A stretch of DNA of 64,000 nt from SIG603 sp963589785 (GCA_963589785.1 CAVAMJ010000001.1:1-64000), one strand, 5' to 3'; shown: positions 34,539-43,108, numbered from the stretch's first letter. Translations and numbers: made by a program. The notes: generated by a model from the sequence alone, not told the origin.

Positions 34539-34739
34539 TTACTGATCATCGGGATGCATGATAGCCTTTACCGCGTCAATCACCCATCTTGCGGTGTAAA
34601 CAACAATGATAAGACAGCAAATTATGCACACGGGAGTAGTAATTTTCCCCATAACACGGCACGCAATGACCACGATAAGCACGATAAGCTCGACAATCAA
34701 GGTTACTAGGGAATATTTCGGCTTTTTTTCTTCTTCCAT
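34539..34739 (-). CDS. Small two-helix membrane protein
   Basis: This 66-residue protein has a charged N-terminus (MEEEKKPKYS), two hydrophobic segments (about 11-30 and 36-55) and a polar tail MHPDDQ, probably a helical hairpin in the membrane. A strong AAAGGAG lies nine bases before the ATG, which supports real translation. I do not recognise a family. It is separated from glyS by about 95 bases. Upstream is a hairpin-T-tract unit (34808-34841) that may attenuate it or end a separate short transcript. Confidence 0.6.
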   Translation of the reverse strand: MEEEKKPKYSLVTLIVELIVLIVVIACRVMGKITTPVCIICCLIIVVYTARWVIDAVKAIMHPDDQ

Positions 34740-34807
34740 ACCTTTCTCCTTTCATAAAAAGCATACGCTAAGGGTAATTTTAACATATATGCACCAAAAA
34801 ATAAACG

Positions 34808-34841
34808 GCAAAACAAAAAGACTGCGGAAAACCGCAGCCTT
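34808..34841 (-). terminator. Terminator/attenuator upstream of the small membrane protein
   Basis: On the minus strand AAGGCTGCGG and CCGCAGTCTT form a stem around TTTT (34832-34841 with 34818-34827), followed by TTTTTGTTTT. It closes the short unit that begins at the promoter 34955-34984. Confidence 0.75.
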
Positions 34842-34850
34842 AATTTCATA

Positions 34851-34940
34851 TTATATGGAAGCCGAAAGGAGAACAAAGAAAAAACAAAAACAACAAAAAA
34901 TTATCAGAAAGGAATCTTTCAGCTTCCACCTTGTGATCAT
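34851..34940 (-). CDS. Candidate 29-residue hydrophobic peptide in a short transcript
   Basis: Between a promoter (34955-34984) and a terminator (34808-34841) the minus strand holds one short frame: MITRWKLKDS, then a run of Phe, Ile, Leu, Cys and Val, ending LLSASI. The form (basic start, one membrane span, very short mRNA) resembles type I toxin peptides. The first coding bases and the end can pair (GGAAGCTGAAAG near 34915-34927 with CTTTCGGCTTCC near 34857-34869), which could hide the start. There is no clear ribosome site and no antisense promoter was found. The T-rich codons may be coincidence, so the unit may instead be noncoding. Confidence 0.3.
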   Translation of the reverse strand: MITRWKLKDSFLIIFCCFCFFFVLLSASI

Positions 34941-34954
34941 AAAAACTTGCTTTA

Positions 34955-34984
34955 ATACTATCATATTTATCGGCTTGATGTCAA
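34955..34984 (-). promoter_or_regulatory. Promoter of the short transcript
   Basis: A perfect TTGACA (34979-34984) and TAGTAT (34955-34960) on the minus strand with an 18-base spacer. The predicted RNA is about 130-140 bases, ending at the terminator. Confidence 0.5.
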
Positions 34985-35028
34985 CCGAAAACGCCAAAAT
35001 AAAGTTAAGTTTATTTACTTTGTTTTTA

Positions 35029-35057
35029 TTGACCTTTATATTGCCGTTTGATATAAT
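35029..35057 (+). promoter_or_regulatory. pyrBI promoter
   Basis: TTGACC (35029-35034) and TATAAT (35052-35057) are 17 bases apart, with a leader of only about 43 bases and no hairpin, so no PyrR-type or UTP attenuator is present here. Confidence 0.78.
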
Positions 35058-35106
35058 TCACAATTGAAAATAAATTTGCAACCACAAGTTCAAGAGGAGG
35101 ACAAAA

Positions 35107-36027
35107 ATGCCACGACATCTTTTAAATCCTATGGATTTCTCAGTCGAAGAGATTTATAAGCTGATCGATTTAGCTTCCGACATTGAGAAAAACCCCGATA
35201 AGTACGCCCATGCATGTGACAGAAAAATATTAGCTACGTTATTTTATGAACCAAGCACAAGAACTCGCCTAAGCTTTGAAGCAGCAATGTATCGTTTAGG
35301 TGGGCATGTACTTGGTTTTTCTTCTGCCGCCTCAAGCTCGGCAACAAAGGGAGAGACCGTCTCCGATACGCTCAGAATGATCTCTTGCTACGCAGACATC
35401 TGCGCTATGCGCCATCCTAAGGAAGGTGCGGCATTCGTTGCATCTCAAAAGGCCGGAATTCCCGTCATTAACGCAGGCGACGGCGGACACCAGCATCCGA
35501 CCCAGACACTCACCGACCTTCTCACAATTCATTCCCTCAAGGGAAGCTTCGAGGGTCTCACCGTCGGTCTTTGCGGCGACCTCAAGTTCGGCAGAACCGT
35601 CCATTCTCTTATCAATGCACTTTCAAGATACGAGGGCGTTAAGTTCGTTCTCATCTCACCTCCCGAGCTCAAAGTTCCCGAGTACATCACCGATATGCTC
35701 GACTCAAAGGGCTACGATTACACGGAGGTCATCTCTCTTGACGAGGCTATCCCGAACCTTGACATTCTCTACATGACAAGAGTTCAGAAAGAGCGTTTCT
35801 TCAACGAAGAAGACTACCTTCGCATGAAGGATTTCTACATCCTAAACAAAGAGAAAATGGCTCTTGCCAAGGACGATATGCTTGTTCTTCATCCGCTGCC
35901 GAGAGTCAATGAGATTGCACTCGAGGTTGACGACGACCCGAGAGCCGCATACTTCAAACAGGCTCAGTACGGTATGTACGTAAGAATGGCAATTATTTTA
36001 ACATTACTTGGAATCGAGGTAGAGTGA
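35107..36027 (+). CDS. pyrB: Aspartate carbamoyltransferase, catalytic chain
   Basis: This enzyme joins carbamoyl phosphate and aspartate, the committed step of pyrimidine synthesis. It is 306 residues. Carbamoyl-phosphate site YEPSTRTRLSFEAAM, the swinging loop SSATKGET, DGGHQHPTQTL, the TRVQKERF aspartate-site loop and LHPLPRVNEI are all intact. AGAGGAGGAC precedes the ATG. One base separates it from pyrI, so the two chains are made together and should form the allosteric holoenzyme. Confidence 0.96.
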   Translation: MPRHLLNPMDFSVEEIYKLIDLASDIEKNPDKYAHACDRKILATLFYEPSTRTRLSFEAAMYRLGGHVLGFSSAASSSATKGETVSDTLRMISCYADICAMRHPKEGAAFVASQKAGIPVINAGDGGHQHPTQTLTDLLTIHSLKGSFEGLTVGLCGDLKFGRTVHSLINALSRYEGVKFVLISPPELKVPEYITDMLDSKGYDYTEVISLDEAIPNLDILYMTRVQKERFFNEEDYLRMKDFYILNKEKMALAKDDMLVLHPLPRVNEIALEVDDDPRAAYFKQAQYGMYVRMAIILTLLGIEVE

Positions 36028-36028
36028 T

Positions 36029-36454
36029 ATGCTGAACATTAGCGGACTTGACAACGGTGTAGTTCTTGACCATATTCCTGCGGGCAAAAGCATGGAGCTT
36101 TATAATTACCTTGAGCTGGGTAAGCTTGACAGCCAGGTTGCTATCATCAAGAATGCCGATTCTCATAAAATGGGAAAGAAGGACATCATCAAAATCTCTG
36201 GCTCAATCGAGGATATCGACCTCGATGTAGTCGGCTTTGTCAGCCAGAGAATTTCCGTTGTAATCATCAAGGACGGAAAGGTAGTCGAAAAGAGAGCAAT
36301 TCATCATCCGAAGAAGCTCACAAATGTGATCAAGTGCAAAAATCCACGCTGTATCACATCTGTCGAGAGCGAATTGCCGAACATCTTCCTTCTCTCTGAA
36401 ACAGGCTCAAAAACCTATCGCTGCATTTACTGCGAAGAGAAGTATTCAAGATAA
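36029..36454 (+). CDS. pyrI: Aspartate carbamoyltransferase, regulatory chain
   Basis: This 141-residue chain binds nucleotide effectors and a structural zinc and gives allosteric control to PyrB. The N-terminal domain begins LDNGVVLDHIPAGKSMELYNYL, typical of PyrI nucleotide-binding domains. The C-terminal zinc domain carries four cysteines in CKNPRC and CIYC. It lies one base after pyrB with a GAGG site inside the end of that gene, and a strong terminator follows. The presence of PyrI implies feedback control of the enzyme by nucleotides. Confidence 0.95.
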   Translation: MLNISGLDNGVVLDHIPAGKSMELYNYLELGKLDSQVAIIKNADSHKMGKKDIIKISGSIEDIDLDVVGFVSQRISVVIIKDGKVVEKRAIHHPKKLTNVIKCKNPRCITSVESELPNIFLLSETGSKTYRCIYCEEKYSR

Positions 36455-36467
36455 CATTAAAACAAGA

Positions 36468-36496
36468 AAGAGTAGGCGTCGCCTACTCTTTTTTTT
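36468..36496 (+). terminator. pyrBI terminator
   Basis: AAGAGTAGGC/GCCTACTCTT with a three-base loop and eight following T. It overlaps the end of the convergent nnrE-nnrD gene. Confidence 0.88.
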
Positions 36497-38033
36497 CGAG
36501 GTTTGAATAAACCTTGGGTAAATATTCGATTAAATCGGTCGGCAGCATTGCGGTCTTGCCAAGTTCTTCTGCCGCCAAATCGCCCGCTTTTCCGTGGACA
36601 AACGCTCCGAGAACCGCCGCCTTTTCGGGTGACAAGCCCTGAGCCGCAAGCGAACCGATTATTCCTGCGAGCACATCACCGCTTCCGCCCTTAGCCATTC
36701 CCGCATTTCCGCTTATGTTTATGTGAACGGATGCACCCTCATTCGGTGAGCAAATGACAGTGCCCGAGCCTTTCAAAAGCGTGATTACACCGTACTTTTC
36801 AGAAAATTCTTTTGCGGTCTCAAGTCGGTGCGACTGAATTTCTTTGATTTCTTTTCCCGTCAGACGAGACATTTCTCCTGGGTGAGGAGTGACGATAATC
36901 GGATAATCTCTGTTCTCAAGAAGACCCATGTGCTTTGAAATATAATTGAGTGCGTCGGCATCGAGCAAAATCGGACAGACGCAGTTTTCGAGTATGAGCG
37001 GCACATATTTTTCCGCAAGCTCACCTAGTCCACATCCCATTACAACAGCCGTTGCCGATGAAAGCGCACTCGATAATTTCTCAAAGGATTTCTTCTTTGC
37101 ATCAAGATTTTCAAAATCGAGAACCGTGAAAACAGGCTCAGGAAGCATTGGAGCAATCAGCGGATAAATATCCTTTGTGACAACTATATTCACAAGTCCG
37201 ACTCCGCTTCTAAGCGCACCCTTAGCGCACATAATGCAAGCGCCTATCATTCCCATACTGCCGCAGATTATCACAAGCTTTCCGAAACTTCCCTTGTTGC
37301 TGTCTGATTTTCTCGAAATCATAAGCTTTTTTGCATCGGCATCGGTCAGAACAGCAAAGTCAGTCGGCATATTTTTTATGTCCTGTCCGTCTATTCCGAC
37401 AAAGGCAACTCTGAACTTACCGCAGTGGCTTTTTCCGGGTTCTGTGAAAAATGCCGGTTTTGGCGCCGTGAAGGTCACGGTGTAATCAGCCTTAATCGCC
37501 TCGCCCAGCACCTCGCCGCTGTCACAGCAAACTCCGCTTGGAATATCAATAGCAAGCTTAAAAGCAGAAGCGGCATTTACGGCTTTTAAAACATCGATGA
37601 GATAGCCACTTACAGCTCCCTTAAAGCCAAAGCCGAAAATTCCATCCACTATTATGTCAGCCTCGGCAATATAGGACAGTATGTCATTTTTAGTTTCTTT
37701 GTTGTCTTCACAATAATCATATACGGGAATCGCAGAATAAAGCTCCTTAAAAGCATTCATGGCAAGCTCTGTCGAGGGTGGACCCTGAACCAAAACAACA
37801 CGAACGAGAGCGTTATTTTCAAAAAGTCTGTTCGCACAAACATAGCCGTCACCGCCGTTGTTTCCTTTTCCGCAGAGAATGACAAGCTTTTTTCCCTGAA
37901 CGCTCGGAAACTCCCCAAGTACGGCATCGGCAACCGCATTTCCTGCATTAGTCATCAATTCAGTCATTGAAGTGCCCTTTTCGACAGCAAGCTTTTCAAG
38001 AGCCTTGATATTCTCGCTTGTATATATTTTCAT
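36483..38033 (-). CDS. nnrE-nnrD: Bifunctional NAD(P)H-hydrate epimerase/dehydratase
   Basis: This metabolite-repair enzyme epimerises and dehydrates damaged NAD(P)H hydrates. It is 516 residues, a fusion of the YjeF N-terminal epimerase domain (about 1-210; LCGKGNNGGDGYVCAN, DIPSGV) and the ribokinase-like ADP-dependent dehydratase domain (about 230-510; GSMGMIGACIMCAKGALRSGVGL, VTPHPGEMSRL, LKGSGTVI, GNAGMAKGGSGDVLAG). The ATG at 38033 has AAGGAGG eight bases upstream. A longer frame to 38063 is not supported. It is not linked in sense to its convergent neighbour pyrI. Confidence 0.95.
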   Translation of the reverse strand: MKIYTSENIKALEKLAVEKGTSMTELMTNAGNAVADAVLGEFPSVQGKKLVILCGKGNNGGDGYVCANRLFENNALVRVVLVQGPPSTELAMNAFKELYSAIPVYDYCEDNKETKNDILSYIAEADIIVDGIFGFGFKGAVSGYLIDVLKAVNAASAFKLAIDIPSGVCCDSGEVLGEAIKADYTVTFTAPKPAFFTEPGKSHCGKFRVAFVGIDGQDIKNMPTDFAVLTDADAKKLMISRKSDSNKGSFGKLVIICGSMGMIGACIMCAKGALRSGVGLVNIVVTKDIYPLIAPMLPEPVFTVLDFENLDAKKKSFEKLSSALSSATAVVMGCGLGELAEKYVPLILENCVCPILLDADALNYISKHMGLLENRDYPIIVTPHPGEMSRLTGKEIKEIQSHRLETAKEFSEKYGVITLLKGSGTVICSPNEGASVHINISGNAGMAKGGSGDVLAGIIGSLAAQGLSPEKAAVLGAFVHGKAGDLAAEELGKTAMLPTDLIEYLPKVYSNLEKKE

Positions 38034-38192
38034 GTGCGAAGCCTCCTTGAGTAAAATCAACAATATATTTACATAATATCATCACAAACTTTTAAAATCA
38101 ACAAAACAAAAAGCAAGAATGTGCAAAATAATCAGCACAGCTATCTTTAATGAGTAAAACCAAAATTATTTCATGCAATGCTGAAAAAATAC

Positions 38193-38221
38193 TTGCAAGA
38201 AAACATTATATGTAGTATAAT
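38193..38221 (+). promoter_or_regulatory. tRNA-Pro promoter
   Basis: TTGCAA (38193-38198) and TATAAT (38216-38221) are 17 bases apart, with the start about five bases before the tRNA. Confidence 0.8.
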
Positions 38222-38232
38222 ACTAAAGTCAT

Positions 38233-38308
38233 CGGGGTGTAGCGCAGATGGTAGCGCGCTTGAATGGGGTTCAAGAGGCCGTGGGTTCAACTCCCGCCAC
38301 TCCGACCA
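38233..38308 (+). tRNA. tRNA-Pro (anticodon GGG)
   Basis: The full cloverleaf is readable. The acceptor stem is CGGGGTG/CACTCCG with one G-U pair, the D-arm is GCGCAGATGGTAGCGC and the anticodon stem is CTTGA/TCAAG with loop ATGGGGT. The T-arm follows with GTTCAAC, discriminator A and an encoded CCA. The loop places GGG at 34-36, reading CCC and CCU. Confidence 0.95.
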
Positions 38309-38348
38309 AAAAGCTTGAAGCAGTTGTTTCAAGCTTTTTCTTTTTGTC
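38309..38348 (+). terminator. tRNA-Pro terminator
   Basis: AAAGCTTGAA and TTCAAGCTTT form a stem directly after the CCA, followed by T-rich sequence. Confidence 0.82.
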
Positions 38349-38357
38349 TTTTTGATA

Positions 38358-38393
38358 AAAAACTCCCTCGTCTTTTTAGGGCGAGGGAGTTTT
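38358..38393 (-). terminator. Terminator of the PAP2 gene
   Basis: AAAACTCCCTCG/CGAGGGAGTTTT with an 11-base loop and T runs on both strands. It serves the leftward PAP2 unit and can back up the tRNA terminator. Confidence 0.85.
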
Positions 38394-38400
38394 GCTTTAT

Positions 38401-39246
38401 TTAATTCTTGACCACTCTGTCAAAGCCGAAAACCTTTCTCATAATGATTATAACTATCGTTGCATCGAGCAGACCGACAGAAACATCACTGAGAAAATGA
38501 GCACCCGAGACAATTCTCGCAAAAGCTACGACCACGGGGAAAATACAGCAAATAACCGTGATTATTGTCTCTCTCTTTTTGAACGGTGCAATCACCGTGC
38601 ACAGAACAGGTAAGATAAGAGTGCCCGCCGCACTTGCGGTGTGACCGCTTGGGAACGACTTAAATTCCTCCTTGGCAATAACCGAGCTGAACTGCGATTT
38701 CACATTCGATGCGAAGTTCCACCAGTTCTCAAAGGAAATATCGTCACGACCGATTATCATGCGGTAGCGTGGTCTTCCTCTGAACTGCTTGATTGCCTCA
38801 TAGCTTAAAAATATCAGCATAGGTGTCACGCCGAGAAACAACGCAAGCTTTCTCAGCTTATCCTTGTCGCTCTTATCTGAAAGCATATATACGGCGACTG
38901 TAAAAATAAGGCTTATCGCAATCAAAATCACACTGCCCAAGACCTTATTTCTCATGTTTTCAAATGAGTCCTTGAAGTAAAGAGCAGTCGCAATCAAATC
39001 GAACACGCTGAAAAGGAGCATTAGAACACTCGGCTTCATTTTTTGCTTATCAAACGAAGCGATACTCAAAGCAATGCTTGCGAGATAGCAAAACATACAC
39101 GGAGTTTGACCGAATCCCGCAAAAATTACGCCGTACATACTGTCTTGATTACATATCCCTTGTGATATTGAGAGATCATAGAACGAACCTACAAGAAGCC
39201 CCAAAAAGGACAACGGTATGAAAAAATACAGTGTTTTTTTAGACAT
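38401..39246 (-). CDS. PAP2-family membrane phosphatase
   Basis: This 281-residue membrane protein has six or more hydrophobic segments and the three type-2 phosphatidic acid phosphatase motifs: KQFRGRPRY (KX6RP-like), FPSGHTASA (catalytic His) and RIVSGAHFLSD (second His and Asp). Such enzymes dephosphorylate lipid phosphates, including undecaprenyl pyrophosphate. The exact lipid is not known. The N-terminal half (about 1-130) has extra helices and several Cys. It follows the DUF975 membrane gene by 15 bases and probably shares its transcript. Confidence 0.85.
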   Translation of the reverse strand: MSKKTLYFFIPLSFLGLLVGSFYDLSISQGICNQDSMYGVIFAGFGQTPCMFCYLASIALSIASFDKQKMKPSVLMLLFSVFDLIATALYFKDSFENMRNKVLGSVILIAISLIFTVAVYMLSDKSDKDKLRKLALFLGVTPMLIFLSYEAIKQFRGRPRYRMIIGRDDISFENWWNFASNVKSQFSSVIAKEEFKSFPSGHTASAAGTLILPVLCTVIAPFKKRETIITVICCIFPVVVAFARIVSGAHFLSDVSVGLLDATIVIIIMRKVFGFDRVVKN

Positions 39247-39261
39247 TAATTATCTCCTAAA

Positions 39262-41103
39262 TCAATTTACTAAATCGGAAATTTCCTCCGACTGAATACT
39301 TACCGAAGCTTGAGTCTTGGAAAAATCATCGGTTATTCCCTTTCCCTCGTTCGGCTTGAAATGAGCCACCGTGCAGTCGGCAAAGAAGCACACAACCAGT
39401 GCCGTGCATATCGGAACAATCACCGAAGGCTTGATTTTTCTTGCGATATTGTCAATCATAGGAGCGAGAACATATACAACGGCGATGCCGCCTATTCCGA
39501 AGACAAGAAGTCCCTCGGCACATACTCTGCCGTTGATGTTGAGGAAATATCCCGAATAATCCCACCACTTTTGACCATGAGAATACTGCAAATAAACAGA
39601 AGTTAAGTACTCGACAAATCCGCTAAGAACAATTGAAGCGACAAACTCGAGATACGGCTTAAATCTAAGCTTATTCAGAAGCAAAAGTATCAGCAGACAT
39701 CCCGTTCCGTAAATCGGAAGCCACGGGCCGTAGTTCACTCCTCTGTTTGCGAGAGTTCCCTCAGTGATGAGCGTGAGGCTAACCTCCCACAGCCAGCCGA
39801 AAATACTCATGGTGAAGAAAATTGAAACGAGAGTTGTAACGGAATAGCTGCGGATATAATCGTAGCTTTCGTCCTCACGAATGTTCTCTTTTCTGCCGAT
39901 TGGAAAAAGTCTCGAGGGATAGATTTCACTGTTTAGTATTGAAGCAATGTCTTTTCTGCGAAGCTGCTTGCGGTTATATTTTCTGACAGCCTCTTCCTCA
40001 TCGTCATAGCGAAGTACGACTCCGAATGTATCGGCAAAGAACTTCTTGACGGGATTTTTGTAATCAACAGCCTCGTTCTCCTCGTTGTAATCCTCAGTGA
40101 TTTTAGGATATGCAGTCTCCAAAAGCGCCTTGCTTGCCTTTTGGTAAAGGAAAGTATCGTCCAAAAGCTCCGAGAGCTCGCCGCCGCTTTCTTTGTAAGC
40201 CTCACGAATTGTAGCATAGTACTCTGCAAAAGCCGCAGTTTTGTAAGGAGCAACCCACAAAAGGCTAGCAAGTCCGCTTGTCGCAAACGAAAATATATCC
40301 CAAAGAATGAAACTAAGGTCAAAGACAAAGCACTCCCACTTGTGACCGTACATCATTTTACTTGAAAGTTTAATAGCGTCCTTTGAGCTTATATCGGGGT
40401 TTTCAGCCATTATGTACGGAAAGAGATAATAGGAATAATACTTGATTACTCCGCCGACTATCGTGAACATCCAGAGAGTTTCATAGAGGAATTTGCGAAA
40501 CGATGCGAGCGCAAGGTGAACCCATCTTTTGCACCACACAGGATAGATGAAAAGATGAAACGACAGCTTTTCGTAGGTTCTTGCCTCAAGGAAAATTCTC
40601 GCACAAGCGATTTCATAGACCGACGTGACAAAAAGGAAGAAAACCGTGATGAATATCAAGCCCAGTGAAATGAACACCACCTGAGTCACGGACTCAGAGT
40701 CTGTCAGCGACAAAATCGAAGAATAAATCGTGACATAGAAAGAGCCGGAATGCACCTTATTTGCAAGTCCTGCGAGCACACCTCGGCTGTAACCGATGCT
40801 CACAACACCGACCTTTTTGTCGTCTGCGTTCTCGTTCTTTTCGTATTCCTCCTTAGACTCCTCCTCGAAAGCAGTCATATTTTTATTTATTACCGCCTCA
40901 TACACCTGACTGAATCCGAAGCTTGTCACAGAGGCGCTTTTATCTACCTTGAAAATGCCTGTCGGTGATCTGAAGCTTAGAAAATCCGTTACCTCAGTGT
41001 ATTTACTGCCGATGACCGACGCAATCAGAATTGTTACGATAAAGAACAAGTAATGTGTTTTAACAGTCCTTTTGGCTCTTTTTTTAATCTCTTTTCTGTT
41101 CAT
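39262..41103 (-). CDS. DUF975 and CmpB-type (ABC_trans_CmpB) membrane fusion protein
   Basis: This 613-residue membrane protein joins two families. Residues about 1-330 look like DUF975: RAKRTVKTHYLFFIVTILIA at the start, a long extracellular loop, and four later helices with IFLEARTYEKLSFHLF. Residues about 420-575 match PF06541-type proteins: FGWLWEV, NYGPWLPIYGTGCLLILLLLN, GFVEYLTS and WWDYSGYFLNINGRVC. Between them is a charged cytoplasmic stretch (about 330-415). The function of both families is unknown, so 'transporter' would be a guess. ATG 41103 has GAGG six bases upstream. It is co-oriented with the PAP2 gene. Confidence 0.75.
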   Translation of the reverse strand: MNRKEIKKRAKRTVKTHYLFFIVTILIASVIGSKYTEVTDFLSFRSPTGIFKVDKSASVTSFGFSQVYEAVINKNMTAFEEESKEEYEKNENADDKKVGVVSIGYSRGVLAGLANKVHSGSFYVTIYSSILSLTDSESVTQVVFISLGLIFITVFFLFVTSVYEIACARIFLEARTYEKLSFHLFIYPVWCKRWVHLALASFRKFLYETLWMFTIVGGVIKYYSYYLFPYIMAENPDISSKDAIKLSSKMMYGHKWECFVFDLSFILWDIFSFATSGLASLLWVAPYKTAAFAEYYATIREAYKESGGELSELLDDTFLYQKASKALLETAYPKITEDYNEENEAVDYKNPVKKFFADTFGVVLRYDDEEEAVRKYNRKQLRRKDIASILNSEIYPSRLFPIGRKENIREDESYDYIRSYSVTTLVSIFFTMSIFGWLWEVSLTLITEGTLANRGVNYGPWLPIYGTGCLLILLLLNKLRFKPYLEFVASIVLSGFVEYLTSVYLQYSHGQKWWDYSGYFLNINGRVCAEGLLVFGIGGIAVVYVLAPMIDNIARKIKPSVIVPICTALVVCFFADCTVAHFKPNEGKGITDDFSKTQASVSIQSEEISDLVN

Positions 41104-41215
41104 TTTATGCCTCAACTAATAAACTTTCGTGAAAATTCCTCTTATTGTCCTATTCAAAATATATTACCCTTTGATTTTAGCTAAAATTAAAAAACGCTTA
41201 ACCAAAGCAGCACCT

Positions 41216-41244
41216 TGATTATAGCACAGTTATATTATAAAATA
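41216..41244 (+). promoter_or_regulatory. Possible promoter of the GDSL lipoprotein gene
   Basis: TTGATT (41216-41221) and TAAAAT (41239-41244) with a 17-base spacer, 28 bases before the start codon. Confidence 0.4.
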
Positions 41245-41271
41245 AACTTAATTTAGAAATCGGAGGCAGAG

Positions 41272-41922
41272 ATGAAAATTAAAATAGTGGCATTAATGAT
41301 ACTCGGTTTTATGCTTTCTTCTTCCGTCCTTACCGCTTGCCAAACCAAAGAAAAAGAACTTCCCAAAAATATAATCTGCGTCGGAGACAGCATAACCTAT
41401 GGCTATGGCGTGAGTGACAGCGAGAGTTATCCCTCTGTTTTGGCACAGCTTACAGGCGAAAACACACGGGTTTTAAATTACGGTGTAAACGGTGCTACGG
41501 GAACAGCGGATAATGCCATGTCTTATTCTTCACTTTCCGTCTATGAGCTTTGTCAGGAGTCCGAGGCGGACGCTTATGTCATCATGCTCGGAACTAACGA
41601 TGCCCGTGAAAATTTCTGGGACAAAGAAAAATATCTCACCTCAATGAGAAGCATGCTTGATGCTTTCAAAGCGGCAAACCCAAACGCAGAATTTTACCTC
41701 ATGCAGCCGCCCGCAGTTTTCAGCAGCGGAATCAGCAACGATATAATAGAAGGTGAAGTTCACGATGCCGTTTCAACTCTTGCCAAGGAATATAAAGCAA
41801 AATTAATCGACCTCTACGCACTAACCGAAAATGACGAAAACTTCTTCTCTGACGGTGTTCATCCTACTGCTGATGGCTATGCCGCTATCGCTCAAAAGGT
41901 CTATGATGCCATTGCCGATTGA
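41272..41922 (+). CDS. GDSL/SGNH-hydrolase lipoprotein
   Basis: This 216-residue exported lipoprotein has a signal with lipobox VLTAC (Cys23) and an SGNH esterase domain. Block I is ICVGDSITYGYG with nucleophile Ser40. Block II Gly is in NYGVNGATG, block III Asn in MLGTNDARENFW, and block V DGVHPTADGY provides Asp and His. It resembles the TesA/arylesterase branch, which deacylates carbohydrates, lipids or esters outside the membrane. The substrate is unknown. GGAGG lies eight bases before the ATG. It is a monocistronic gene. Confidence 0.88.
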   Translation: MKIKIVALMILGFMLSSSVLTACQTKEKELPKNIICVGDSITYGYGVSDSESYPSVLAQLTGENTRVLNYGVNGATGTADNAMSYSSLSVYELCQESEADAYVIMLGTNDARENFWDKEKYLTSMRSMLDAFKAANPNAEFYLMQPPAVFSSGISNDIIEGEVHDAVSTLAKEYKAKLIDLYALTENDENFFSDGVHPTADGYAAIAQKVYDAIAD

Positions 41923-41985
41923 TATTCTCATAAAGTTTTGAACACAGAATTAAATTTAGTTGAAAATAATCTCTTAAACAAAGAA

Positions 41986-42013
41986 AACCGCCCTAAAAAG
42001 GACGGTTTTTGCT
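41986..42013. terminator. Terminator between the GDSL gene and argF
   Basis: AAAACCG and CGGTTTT enclose CC/GG pairs with one mismatch and a TAAAAA loop. T runs on both strands suggest use by both convergent genes. Confidence 0.7.
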
Positions 42014-42031
42014 TTTTAATTCAATTTAAAA

Positions 42032-43033
42032 TCAGCCGACAGTAGTTCCGCCGAGAGTTGCCATAATGACAGCCTTGATTGTGTGAATTCTGTTCTCAGC
42101 CTCGTCGAAAACTATACTCTGCTTAGAATTGAACACCTCATCGGTGACCTCCATGCAGTCTCTGCCGAAGCGCTCGCCCATTTCCTTGCCGACCTTAGTC
42201 TTGAGATCGTGGAAAGCAGGCAGACAGTGCATGAATACTGCGTTCTCACCGGCAATGCCCATAAGCTTAGAATTAATCTGATAAGCGGAAAGATCGTTGA
42301 TTCTCTCCTCCCAAACCTCAATCGGCTCGCCCATGGAAACCCAAACGTCTGTATAAAGAACATCTGCGCCGACAACTGCCTTTTCTGGGTTCTCCTCGAA
42401 TGTAAGAGTTGCGCCGGATTCCTTTGCATATCCCTCACAAAGTTTAACGAGCTCCTCGCTGGGCCAGTATTTCTTAGGTGCGGCACATGTGAAGTTAAGT
42501 CCAAGCTTTGCACAACCGACCATGAGGCTGTTGCCCATGTTGTAGCGACAGTCTCCGAGATAGCAGAAATTAATTCCCTTAAGCTTTCCGAAGTGCTCCT
42601 TGATTGTAAGCATATCGGCTAAAATCTGAGTTGGGTGGAATTCATTTGTGAGACCGTTCCAAACAGGAACTCCCGCATTTTCAGCTAATTCCTCAACTAT
42701 GCTCTGCTCAAATCCACGGTACTCGATACCGTCATAAATTCTACCTAAAACGTGAGCGGTATCAGCGATTGACTCCTTCTTGCCCATCTGTGAGCCTGAC
42801 GGGCCAAGATATGTGCATCCCATTCCGAGGTCATAAGCCGCAACCTCGAATGAACAGCGTGTACGGGTTGAATCCTTCTCAAATAAAATGACTATGTTCT
42901 TTCCCGGAAAAACCTTATGCGGAATACCCGCCTTTTTCTGAGCCTTGAGCTCTGCGGCAAGGTTTACAAGATATTCTATCTCCTCGGGAGTGTAATCGAT
43001 AAGCTTCAAAAAGCTTCTTCCTTTAAAATTCAT
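42032..43033 (-). CDS. argF: Ornithine carbamoyltransferase
   Basis: This enzyme makes citrulline from ornithine and carbamoyl phosphate in arginine synthesis, and can run in reverse in the deiminase pathway. It is 333 residues. Carbamoyl-phosphate loop FEKDSTRTRCSFEVA, the WNGLTNEFHPTQ motif, ornithine loop DVWVSMGE and the HCLPAFHD cysteine motif are present. AAGGAAG precedes the ATG. No arcA or arcC lies nearby, and a likely ARG box sits upstream, so an anabolic role is favoured. Confidence 0.93.
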   Translation of the reverse strand: MNFKGRSFLKLIDYTPEEIEYLVNLAAELKAQKKAGIPHKVFPGKNIVILFEKDSTRTRCSFEVAAYDLGMGCTYLGPSGSQMGKKESIADTAHVLGRIYDGIEYRGFEQSIVEELAENAGVPVWNGLTNEFHPTQILADMLTIKEHFGKLKGINFCYLGDCRYNMGNSLMVGCAKLGLNFTCAAPKKYWPSEELVKLCEGYAKESGATLTFEENPEKAVVGADVLYTDVWVSMGEPIEVWEERINDLSAYQINSKLMGIAGENAVFMHCLPAFHDLKTKVGKEMGERFGRDCMEVTDEVFNSKQSIVFDEAENRIHTIKAVIMATLGGTTVG

Positions 43034-43071
43034 AGTAAGCTTCCTTTCTACTGAATGAAAAACATATGGCT

Positions 43072-43100
43072 AATATATCATATATCTTGCAAAAAATCAA
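43072..43100 (-). promoter_or_regulatory. argF promoter
   Basis: On the minus strand TTGATT (43095-43100) and TATATT (43072-43077) are 17 bases apart, about 40 bases before the start codon. Confidence 0.6.
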
Positions 43101-43108
43101 GAAATTAA

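Noticed and set aside
34606..35067. A 153-codon plus-strand frame upstream of pyrB
   Set aside because: It runs antisense through the small membrane protein and the terminator hairpin, has no ribosome site, and is rich in Lys/Thr codons from A-rich DNA.
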